Shown: piece by piece, positions 1 through 5,052 of the stretch
Layout: each line of letters begins with the position of its first letter
Position numbering within the stretch: the first letter of the stretch is position 1
Assembly: GCA_905202605.1 (NCBI GenBank)
Contig: CAJKSU010000195.1
Coordinates: 1 to 5,054 of the forward strand
Direction: 5' to 3'
DNA from: an uncultured Eubacteriales bacterium
GTDB taxonomy: Bacteria > Bacillota > Clostridia > Oscillospirales > Oscillospiraceae
DNA length: 5,054 nucleotides
Notes under the pieces: model-generated
What the model saw: the letters and a program-made list of their open reading frames with translations, nothing else
What the model was told of the DNA's origin: nothing
The model's database searches: none
Program-made: the position numbers and the translations under genes

Positions 1-53
1 CCCCCGACCTGCTGATTACAAATCAGCTGCTCTACCAACTGAGCTATACCAGC
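1..53 (-). tRNA. trnT: tRNA-Thr (anticodon UGU), 3' part missing
   Basis: Read on the minus strand this gives a tRNA 5' portion: acceptor strand GCTGGTA, TA, D arm GCTC-AGTTGGTA-GAGC, A, anticodon stem GCTGA/TCAGC enclosing the loop TTTGTAA, variable region AGGTC, and the first T-stem bases GGGGG. The loop places the anticodon at TGT, which reads ACA (Thr). The 53 bases fit the canonical layout with no odd positions. The T loop, the 3' acceptor strand and the discriminator lie before position 1. Whether it is part of a tRNA cluster cannot be seen. Confidence 0.95.
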
Positions 54-76
54 AAACTCTCTCAAAGAGCATGGCT

Positions 77-105
77 ATTATATCTCTGCTTTCCCACTTT
101 GTCAA
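77..105 (-). promoter_or_regulatory. Consensus sigma-A promoter of the tRNA-Thr gene
   Basis: On the minus strand a perfect -35 TTGACA (100-105) is followed by a 17-bp spacer and a perfect -10 TATAAT (77-82). Transcription should start near position 70, leaving a leader of roughly 17 nt before the mature tRNA 5' end at 53. A full-consensus promoter fits a stable-RNA gene. Confidence 0.9.
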
Positions 106-142
106 GCACTTTTTTTGAAATCCGCCATCTTTTTTATTTCCC

Positions 143-171
143 TTGTAATACATCCCCGCAAATGCTACACT
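143..171 (+). promoter_or_regulatory. Probable promoter of the PepD-like dipeptidase gene
   Basis: TTGTAA (143-148), a 17-bp spacer and TACACT (166-171) form a reasonable sigma-A promoter, four matches in each hexamer. The predicted start near 178 gives a leader of about 30 nt before the ATG at 208. It is divergent from the tRNA promoter, and the two -35 elements are about 37 bp apart. Confidence 0.55.
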
Positions 172-207
172 AATAGAAAGTGTCCTAAAAGAAAGGTCGT
201 GCCTGTC

Positions 208-1641
208 ATGCAGAATGAATGGAATCAGGAAGCCGTGCTTCAGGGCGTAATGAAGGAATTTAGCGGACTGTGCCGCATTCCTCACCCCTCCGGCCATGAG
301 GGTACGTTGGCTGCCTATTTAACCGCACAGTTGAACGAGTTGGGACTGGCTCCCGTGCTGGATAATGTCGGAAATCTGATTTGCGATGTCCCCGGCACCG
401 AGGGATTGGAGCAGCGCTCCCGTCTAATCTTACAAGCGCATATGGACATGGTCTGCGTGGGTACTTCCGACTATGATCCCCTTCATGACCCCATCCATCC
501 CGTGCTGCGCGGCGGATATCTCTGCACCGATGGACGCAGTTCTCTGGGGGCCGACTGCGGTATTGGACTCTCCAGCGCCATGTATCTGGTTCGTCAGCAG
601 CACCCCCATGTCCCCTTGCGGCTGATTTTTACGGTCAGTGAGGAACATGGTCTGTCCGGAGCAAAGGAGTTATCTCCGGATACTCTGGAGGGATGCGCCG
701 GACTTATCAATCTTGACTGCTTTCATTTCGGCGAGCTTATGATCTCCAGTGCAGGCGGATGCCGTCAAACCTTCCATCGAACCCCAGACCGCTTTTTTCC
801 CATGCTGGACTATCCCGCCATTCTGGAGATTTCCGGTCTAACCGGCGGCCATTCCGGAGATGACATCGGTTCCGGACACGCCAATGCCGCACAGCTGCTG
901 CTCTGGCTGCTGCAGGCCATCGAAACGCCCTATGAGCTTGCCGCCGTGGATGCCGGTACACAACACAACGCTATCCCCAGCCATGGACAGGCACAGCTGG
1001 TTATGGATGCGCGGGATCTTGACGCGGTAACCGCCCTGATTGCCCAATTCCAGCAGGACGCCTGCGCCATGTACCCCGCCGATTCGGGAATTACCGTTAC
1101 GCTCCGCCCGGCGGACATGCCTGCCATGGTTCTAACCGTGGACGAACGGGACGATTTCCTCGCATTGGGCGGACTGATCCCCTGCGGTGTTCAGTCCATG
1201 CATCCGCTGATCCCGGCGGTGGTCGGCTCCTCCGGCAACCTGGGGCGGCTCTATCTGGACGGCGAACACATGGAGCTGCAAAGCTTTCTCCGTTCCTGTA
1301 ACGATGGCACCATGCAGGCTCAGAGCGAATTTCTCTCTCTGGCCGCTCAGGGATTCGGATATCAAGTAGAATCTGACACCTACCCTGCATGGCCCGGTGT
1401 CCAGACAGATCCCCTGAGTGAGTTATTTCTCCGTGAGGGAGCAAAGATGGGGCTTTCCTTCAAAAAGAACGCCGTCCATGTAGGGCTGGAGCCCTCTATT
1501 TTCCACAAGCTCTCCCCCGCACTCCCCATGATTTCCACCGGTATGGATATTTTCTCCCCCCACTCTGTCCATGAGCGTGTCCGCCTTTCCACCATCGCCC
1601 CCTTCACGCTTCTGCTGGGCAAATGTATCGCGCACTGGTAA
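208..1641 (+). CDS. pepD: PepD-like aminoacyl-histidine dipeptidase (M20C metallopeptidase)
   Basis: This encodes 477 residues, close to the ~485 of E. coli PepD, a cytosolic di-zinc exopeptidase that cleaves Xaa-His and other dipeptides. The expected signatures appear in order: QAHMDMV (His78 metal ligand, Asp80 catalytic), SLGADCGIG (Asp116 bridging ligand), FTVSEEHGLSGA (Glu145 catalytic base, Glu146 ligand), INLD (Asp170 ligand), the lid/dimer motif GLTGGHSGDDIGSGHANA (211-228), HNAIPSH, GLEPSIF, and SPHSVHERV (His452 ligand). These assignments follow the known PepD ligand set and spacing. There is no signal peptide. The reading frame stays open back to 115, but ATG 208 is preferred because family homology begins there and GAAAGG (191-196) lies 11 nt upstream. 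GTG 199 is too close to that site. The gene looks monocistronic, with its own promoter and a likely terminator, and has no obvious functional link to the nrd operon. The natural substrate cannot be told from sequence. Confidence 0.9.
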   Translation: MQNEWNQEAVLQGVMKEFSGLCRIPHPSGHEGTLAAYLTAQLNELGLAPVLDNVGNLICDVPGTEGLEQRSRLILQAHMDMVCVGTSDYDPLHDPIHPVLRGGYLCTDGRSSLGADCGIGLSSAMYLVRQQHPHVPLRLIFTVSEEHGLSGAKELSPDTLEGCAGLINLDCFHFGELMISSAGGCRQTFHRTPDRFFPMLDYPAILEISGLTGGHSGDDIGSGHANAAQLLLWLLQAIETPYELAAVDAGTQHNAIPSHGQAQLVMDARDLDAVTALIAQFQQDACAMYPADSGITVTLRPADMPAMVLTVDERDDFLALGGLIPCGVQSMHPLIPAVVGSSGNLGRLYLDGEHMELQSFLRSCNDGTMQAQSEFLSLAAQGFGYQVESDTYPAWPGVQTDPLSELFLREGAKMGLSFKKNAVHVGLEPSIFHKLSPALPMISTGMDIFSPHSVHERVRLSTIAPFTLLLGKCIAHW

Positions 1642-1665
1642 ACTATGCTCTGTTTGGGCAAATAG

Positions 1666-1679
1666 CACAATATCTTGTG
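1666..1679. promoter_or_regulatory. NrdR box 1 (upstream pair)
   Basis: CACAATATCTTGTG matches the NrdR-box consensus (roughly CACWATATWTWGTG) at all but one position. It is the exact reverse complement of box 4 at 1793-1806. Its centre is 32 bp from box 2. NrdR is the dATP/ATP-sensing zinc-finger/ATP-cone repressor of ribonucleotide reductase genes, and it binds paired boxes about three helical turns apart. The site lies 24 bp after the pepD stop. Confidence 0.8.
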
Positions 1680-1715
1680 GCATTCCGCTGCGGATGCCAC
1701 AAAATTTTGTATTTT
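1675..1715 (+). terminator. Probable intrinsic terminator of pepD, overlapping the NrdR boxes
   Basis: TTGTGGCAT (1675-1683) pairs with ATGCCACAA (1694-1702). After one bulged T, CCG pairs with CGG across a CTG loop, giving 12 base pairs in all. The stem is followed by AATTTTGTATTTT, a fairly T-rich tail. It lies 33 nt after the pepD stop, a usual distance. The interrupted tail makes it weaker than the terminator at 4851. Its outer stem arms are the facing halves of NrdR boxes 1 and 2, so the symmetry may partly reflect operator sequence instead. Confidence 0.55.
1698..1711. promoter_or_regulatory. NrdR box 2 (upstream pair)
   Basis: CACAAAATTTTGTA is a near-palindrome agreeing with the NrdR box at most positions: the left half CACAA is intact, the right half TTGT is intact and the last base is changed. 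Its centre is 32 bp downstream of box 1, the spacing expected for a cooperatively bound NrdR pair. It is weaker than boxes 1 and 4. The call rests mainly on spacing and on sharing the region with the other boxes. Confidence 0.6.
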
Positions 1716-1739
1716 CCCGCAGAAAACACACTTTGCCCC

Positions 1740-1768
1740 TTGACATCACCCTGCACCTGTGTCAAAAT
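1740..1768 (+). promoter_or_regulatory. nrdD operon promoter
   Basis: A perfect -35 TTGACA (1740-1745) is followed by 17 bp and CAAAAT (1763-1768, four of six matches to TATAAT). The predicted start near 1775 gives a leader of about 78 nt. The -10 lies inside NrdR box 3, and box 4 falls about 20-30 bp after the start. Bound NrdR would therefore block polymerase, as expected of a repressed ribonucleotide reductase promoter. Confidence 0.65.
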
Positions 1769-1774
1769 ATAGTG
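1761..1774. promoter_or_regulatory. NrdR box 3 (downstream pair, over the -10)
   Basis: GTCAAAATATAGTG matches the NrdR consensus well in its right half (ATATAGTG) and less well on the left, about 11 of 14 positions. Its centre is exactly 32 bp from box 4. It covers the -10 of the nrdD promoter, the usual position for repression. Confidence 0.7.
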
Positions 1775-1792
1775 GCACTGAAAAAGGAGTAT

Positions 1793-1806
1793 CACAAGAT
1801 ATTGTG
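1793..1806. promoter_or_regulatory. NrdR box 4 (downstream pair)
   Basis: CACAAGATATTGTG is a strong NrdR-box match and the exact inverse of box 1. It lies in the predicted 5' leader of the nrdD transcript, about 46 bp before the nrdD start codon, and pairs with box 3 at 32 bp centre to centre. Confidence 0.82.
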
Positions 1807-1852
1807 TTCACCTTTCATCCTGAGCACAATGCATGTAAAAAGAGGGAAGCAT

Positions 1853-4135
1853 ATGATACAAAGCATTATCAAGCGGGACGGGCGCGTTGTCCTCTATGAG
1901 CAGAGCAAAATCGCCGCCGCAATTTTAAAATCACTGGAGGCCAGCCGTGAGGGCAATGCCGCCGACGCGGCTCGTGTTGCCAACGCCGTTCAGGCCGATC
2001 TGGAGGCCAAATATCCCGCCTCCTCCCCCAACATTGAGGCCATTCAGGACACGGTCGAGCAGGAGCTGATGAACCACGGCTTCAACGCCACCGCCAAGGC
2101 CTACATTCTCTACCGTGCCAACCGTACCCGTGCCAGAGAGGCCAACACCGCCCTGATGAAGACCATCGACGAGATCACCAACATTGACGCCCGCGCCAGT
2201 GATATGAAGCGTGACAACGCCAACATCGACGGCAACACCGCCATGGGCTCCATGCTTCAGATCGGCGCCGCCGGCGCCAAGGCGTATAACGAGGTCTATC
2301 TGCTCCGTCCTGAGCACGCAAGGGCCTACCGTGAGGGCGACATCCACATCCACGATTTCGACTTCTATTCTCTGACCACCACCTGCTGTCAGATTGACAT
2401 CATCCGGCTGTTTCACGGCGGCTTCTCCACCGGTCATGGCTATTTGCGGGAGCCGCAGGGCATCGCAAGCTATGCCGCGCTGGCTGCCATCGCCATTCAG
2501 TCCAACCAGAACGACCAGCACGGCGGTCAGTCCATCCCCAATTTTGACTACGGCATGGCAGAGGGCGTTTCCAAGACCTTTTTCCGCGCCTACCGCCGCT
2601 GTCTTTCCGAGGCAGTGGAGGACAAGTTGGATCTGGACGATGCCAAGGAGGCCGTCACTGAGGCCATGGATGCCGCCAAGGAGGCCACCGGTGAGCAGGC
2701 ACGGCTGGAAAACGTCCCTGCCTATGACCGTGCTGTAGCTGCCGCACTGTGCGGTACCTTTGCCCTGTCCGGCAAGGACGCAGCAAAGATTATTGCCCGT
2801 GCCAGAAAGCGAGCAGTAGAGGCCACGGATCGGGACACCTATCAGGCCATGGAGGGCTTTGTCCACAACCTCAACACCATGCATTCCCGCGCCGGTGCGC
2901 AGACCCCCTTCTCCTCCATCAACTATGGCACCGACGTAAGTCCGGAAGGCAGAATGGTCATTCGGAACATTCTCCTTGCGCTGGATGCAGGTCTTGGTCA
3001 CGGCGAAACCTGCATCTTCCCCATCCACATCTTCAAGGTGAAGGAAGGGGTTAACTATAATCCTCAGGATCCCAACTATGATCTGTTCCGCCTGAGCTGC
3101 AAGGTCAGCGCCCGGCGGCTGTTCCCCAACTATGTGTTCCTGGATTCTCCGTTCAATCTGCAATACTACAAGCCCGGTCATCCGGAAACCGAGGTTGCCA
3201 CCATGGGCTGCCGCACCCGCGTCATGGGCAATGTCTATGACCCCACCCGTCAAATCGCTTATTCTCGCGGCAACCTGTCCTTCACCTCCATCAATCTCCC
3301 CCGGCTTGCCATTGAGAGCCATGGAGATGAAAAGGTGTTCTACGAAAAGCTTCAGGCCATGCTGGAGCTGGTGGCTCAGCAGCTGCTGGATCGCTTTGAA
3401 ATTCAGGCCAGCAAGCATGTCTATAACTACCCCTTCCTGATGGGGCAGGGCGTATGGCTGGACTCTGACAAGCTCTCCCTTCAGGACGATCTTCGAGAAG
3501 TACTCAAGCACGGCACCCTTTCCATCGGCTTCATTGGCCTTGCCGAAACCCTTACTGCCCTCTACGGTCACCATCACGGCGAAAGCGCGGAGATGCAGCA
3601 AAAGGGTCTCCAGATCATTGGCTATATGCGGGACTTCTGCGACAAGAAATCTCAGGAACTGACCATGAACTTTACCCTGCTGGGTACCCCCGCTGAGGGG
3701 CTGTCCGGGCGCTTCATCCGCATGGATCAGCAGCGCTACGGAAAAATCCCCGGCGTCACCGATCGGGAGTATTACACCAACAGCTTCCACATCCCCGTAT
3801 GGTATCCCATTTCCGCCTATGACAAGATCCGTCTGGAAGCACCCTATCACGCGCTCTGCAACGCCGGTCACATTAGCTATGTAGAGCTGGACGGCGACAC
3901 CGCCAAAAATGTGGAGGCCTTTGAGACGGTGGTACGCTGGATGCATGACTGCGGCGTTGGCTACGGCAGCATCAACCACCCGGTAGACCGTGACCCTGTC
4001 TGCGGCTATGTAGGCGTTATTGGTGATGTCTGCCCCCGCTGTGGACGGCACGAGGGTGAGGAGATTCCTCCGGAGCGTATTGCCGAGCTGCGCAAGCTGT
4101 ACCCGGAAATGCCTGCATTCCAAGGAATTGAATAA
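1853..4135 (+). CDS. nrdD: Anaerobic (class III) ribonucleotide reductase, large subunit lacking the glycyl radical loop
   Basis: This encodes 760 residues and should reduce ribonucleoside triphosphates to deoxyribonucleotides without oxygen in the cytoplasm. Visible parts, in order, are an N-terminal ATP cone (IIKRDGRVVLYEQSKIAAAI, residues 5-24), the barrel motif DIHIHDFDFY (163-172), a conserved Cys pair TTCCQID (176-182), SNQNDQHGGQSIPNFDYG (217-234), the likely thiyl-radical Cys453 in MGCRTRV, SRGNLSFTSINLPR, and a C-terminal Cys motif DPVCGYVGVIGDVCPRCGR (714-732). In ordinary NrdD this is followed by a linker and the radical motif RRITGYLVGT. Here the protein ends at QGIE with no such motif, and the loop is supplied by the next gene. 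ATG 1853 is chosen because GAGGG (1842-1846) lies 6 nt upstream and the ATP cone starts at once; ATG 1829 and further in-frame extension are less likely. The gene heads an NrdR-controlled operon with the radical subunit and nrdG. Its identity is secure; its activity alone is doubtful. Confidence 0.93.
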   Translation: MIQSIIKRDGRVVLYEQSKIAAAILKSLEASREGNAADAARVANAVQADLEAKYPASSPNIEAIQDTVEQELMNHGFNATAKAYILYRANRTRAREANTALMKTIDEITNIDARASDMKRDNANIDGNTAMGSMLQIGAAGAKAYNEVYLLRPEHARAYREGDIHIHDFDFYSLTTTCCQIDIIRLFHGGFSTGHGYLREPQGIASYAALAAIAIQSNQNDQHGGQSIPNFDYGMAEGVSKTFFRAYRRCLSEAVEDKLDLDDAKEAVTEAMDAAKEATGEQARLENVPAYDRAVAAALCGTFALSGKDAAKIIARARKRAVEATDRDTYQAMEGFVHNLNTMHSRAGAQTPFSSINYGTDVSPEGRMVIRNILLALDAGLGHGETCIFPIHIFKVKEGVNYNPQDPNYDLFRLSCKVSARRLFPNYVFLDSPFNLQYYKPGHPETEVATMGCRTRVMGNVYDPTRQIAYSRGNLSFTSINLPRLAIESHGDEKVFYEKLQAMLELVAQQLLDRFEIQASKHVYNYPFLMGQGVWLDSDKLSLQDDLREVLKHGTLSIGFIGLAETLTALYGHHHGESAEMQQKGLQIIGYMRDFCDKKSQELTMNFTLLGTPAEGLSGRFIRMDQQRYGKIPGVTDREYYTNSFHIPVWYPISAYDKIRLEAPYHALCNAGHISYVELDGDTAKNVEAFETVVRWMHDCGVGYGSINHPVDRDPVCGYVGVIGDVCPRCGRHEGEEIPPERIAELRKLYPEMPAFQGIE

Positions 4136-4163
4136 CAAACAAACATAGATACCGTATGCTTTT

Positions 4164-4170
4164 AAGGAGG
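4164..4170 (+). promoter_or_regulatory. Strong Shine-Dalgarno for the separate glycyl radical subunit
   Basis: AAGGAGG lies exactly 8 nt before ATG 4179, inside a 43-nt AT-rich gap after the nrdD stop. A near-perfect ribosome binding site at ideal spacing shows that the small frame is a gene translated on its own, not debris from a frameshifted nrdD. Confidence 0.9.
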
Positions 4171-4178
4171 TATATTCT

Positions 4179-4340
4179 ATGAAAACCGAAAATATGCACG
4201 TAAAAATGGGTGAGGGCGTTGGCTTCGAGCGCATCCGCCGCATCACCGGCTATCTGGTAGGCACCATGGATAAGTGGAATGATGCCAAGCGTGCCGAGGA
4301 ACGTGATCGCGTCAAGCACAGTCTTTCCACCCATGCTTAA
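4179..4340 (+). CDS. Stand-alone NrdD glycyl radical domain (53 aa), small subunit of a split reductase
   Basis: The 53-residue product consists almost entirely of the C-terminal radical loop of class III ribonucleotide reductase: FERIRRITGYLVGT (residues 16-29) followed by a segment containing WNDAKRAEERDRVKH (33-47). Gly24 in RITGY is the expected radical-carrying glycine, activated by NrdG. The first 15 residues, MKTENMHVKMGEGVG, look like a new N-terminus or linker, and the last six, SLSTHA, follow the usual NrdD end. The gene starts 43 nt after the nrdD stop, in a different frame, with AAGGAGG at ideal spacing, and overlaps nrdG by 8 nt. The inferred role is to dock into the NrdD barrel and place Gly24 near Cys453. 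An analogous free glycyl radical protein is YfiD/GrcA, which replaces the damaged radical domain of pyruvate formate-lyase. The domain identity is clear; working as a separate chain is inference. No established gene symbol is known to me. Confidence 0.88.
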   Translation: MKTENMHVKMGEGVGFERIRRITGYLVGTMDKWNDAKRAEERDRVKHSLSTHA

Positions 4341-4845
4341 TCTTGCAGGAATCACCGAAGACAGCATTGTGGACGGCCCCGGCATCCGCACAACCTTTTA
4401 CGGTCAGGGCTGTCCTCACCACTGTCCCGGCTGCCACAACCCAGAGACATGGGATTTCTCCGGCGGAACGCCCATGGAGGAGTCCCGGCTGGTGGAAATC
4501 GCGGAAAGCAATCCCCTCTGTCACGGCGTAACCTTTTCCGGCGGTGAACCCTTTGCTCAAGCGGAGGGCTTTGCCCTTTTGGCTCGTCTGCTCCATCAGA
4601 AGGGCTATGAGGTGGCCTCGTATTCCGGCTACACCTATGAGCAGCTGATGAACGGCACCCCGGCACAGAAGGCACTGCTGGCCGAGCTGGATGTGCTGAT
4701 CGACGGGCCGTTCCTGCTCTCAGAGCGGAGTCTGGAGCTGAACTTCCGGGGCAGCCGGAATCAGCGAATCATCAACGTCCCGGAGAGCCTTCAGGCTGGT
4801 CACGCTGTTCTTGAAACCAGTGACCGCTGGCTGGGAATCTACTAA
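4333..4845 (+). CDS. nrdG: Anaerobic ribonucleotide reductase-activating protein NrdG (radical SAM)
   Basis: This 170-residue protein has a usual length for NrdG, the activase that uses a 4Fe-4S cluster and S-adenosylmethionine to abstract hydrogen from the glycyl radical site. The sequence shows SIVDGPGIRTTFYGQG (11-26), the cluster motif CPHHCPGC (Cys27, Cys31, Cys34; CxxxCxxC), the SAM-binding GGE motif in GVTFSGGEPF (65-74), IDGPF (123-127) and the NrdG-typical FRGSRNQRI (138-146). ATG 4333 is preferred because family homology begins there; upstream in-frame ATG 4279 would add 18 residues unlike NrdG. There is no Shine-Dalgarno before 4333. The start overlaps the end of the radical-subunit gene (ATG 4333, stop TAA 4338-4340), so translation is probably coupled. 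Its target Gly24 is encoded by the gene immediately before it. The assignment is firm. Confidence 0.95.
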   Translation: MLNLAGITEDSIVDGPGIRTTFYGQGCPHHCPGCHNPETWDFSGGTPMEESRLVEIAESNPLCHGVTFSGGEPFAQAEGFALLARLLHQKGYEVASYSGYTYEQLMNGTPAQKALLAELDVLIDGPFLLSERSLELNFRGSRNQRIINVPESLQAGHAVLETSDRWLGIY

Positions 4846-4850
4846 TTCTT

Positions 4851-4889
4851 CGGATACACTGCACCCTCGCAGTGTATCCGTATTTCTTT
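4851..4889 (+). terminator. Intrinsic terminator of the nrd operon
   Basis: CGGATACACTGC (4851-4862) and GCAGTGTATCCG (4869-4880) form a perfect 12-bp stem with a 6-nt loop (ACCCTC), followed by TATTTCTTT. It begins five bases after the nrdG stop. On the minus strand the stem is not followed by a T run, so it should act mainly on plus-strand transcription. Confidence 0.93.
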
Positions 4890-4936
4890 ACGCTCTCGCC
4901 CTCAATATGCCGCCGTTACAATCTCATAATGCTTTT

Positions 4937-4950
4937 ACCATGTCTATGGT
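4937..4950. repeat. Small inverted repeat in the gap after nrdG
   Basis: ACCAT and ATGGT are separated by GTCT. The repeat lies in the otherwise featureless stretch 4890-4980, about 55 bp before the -10 of the next gene's promoter. It could be a weak operator half-site pair or chance; a 5-bp stem is not strong evidence. Confidence 0.2.
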
Positions 4951-5001
4951 CAAATTTCACACAGTAAGTGCAAATGGACTCTGTTATTTCCCACATCCTT
5001 G

Positions 5002-5010
5002 TGATAAAAT
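5002..5010 (+). promoter_or_regulatory. Probable extended -10 promoter of the gene beyond the window
   Basis: TGATAAAAT contains an extended -10 TG and the hexamer TAAAAT (5005-5010). The best -35 is poor (CTGTTA, 4981-4986, 18-bp spacer), which fits an extended -10 promoter. Transcription would start near 5017, ahead of the ribosome binding site at 5047. Confidence 0.5.
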
Positions 5011-5046
5011 ACACCGGTAAGGCAAGACAATATTTGTAACGCAAAG

Positions 5047-5052
5047 AAGGAG
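5047..5052 (+). promoter_or_regulatory. Ribosome binding site of a gene starting past the window end
   Basis: AAGGAG, within the longer AAGAAGGAG, ends two bases before the edge. With the promoter just upstream it implies that a plus-strand gene starts within roughly 10 nt after position 5054. Nothing of its coding sequence is visible. Confidence 0.65.

Noticed and set aside
115..207. N-terminal extension of the dipeptidase to ATG 115
   Set aside because: The extra 31 residues do not resemble the family, have no ribosome binding site and overlap the predicted promoter of the gene.
737..1749. Several minus-strand frames of 65-115 codons across pepD
   Set aside because: They are antisense shadows of a well-conserved gene, rich in Arg/Ser/Ala with no domains and no initiation signals.
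1571..1852. Extension of nrdD upstream into the end of pepD
   Set aside because: The frame is open by chance through the regulatory region. The extension covers the promoter and NrdR boxes, while the ATP cone begins right at ATG 1853 behind a ribosome binding site.
4133..4181. nrdD as a frameshifted pseudogene or sequencing error
   Set aside because: Both parts are undamaged, a perfect Shine-Dalgarno stands 8 nt before the second ATG, and stops in both relevant frames mean a single indel would not join them.
1931..4246. A 771-codon open frame on the minus strand across nearly all of nrdD
   Set aside because: It is antisense to a clearly conserved protein. Its translation is low-complexity (Gly/Val/Ala runs) with no recognisable domain, as expected when a gene with GC-biased third positions is read backwards. 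It has no matching ribosome binding site or promoter.
4279..4332. Upstream start of nrdG at ATG 4279
   Set aside because: The added residues lie wholly within the radical-subunit gene in another frame and are unlike NrdG N-termini, which begin just before the SIVDGPGIR motif.
4811..5020. 69-codon plus-strand frame over the nrdG end and terminator
   Set aside because: It runs through the end of nrdG, the terminator hairpin and the next promoter, has no ribosome binding site and encodes nothing recognisable.
5027..5037. NrdR-like palindrome ACAATATTTGT near the window end
   Set aside because: It is one base shorter in the centre than a true box, lacks the outer CAC/GTG and has no partner three turns away.
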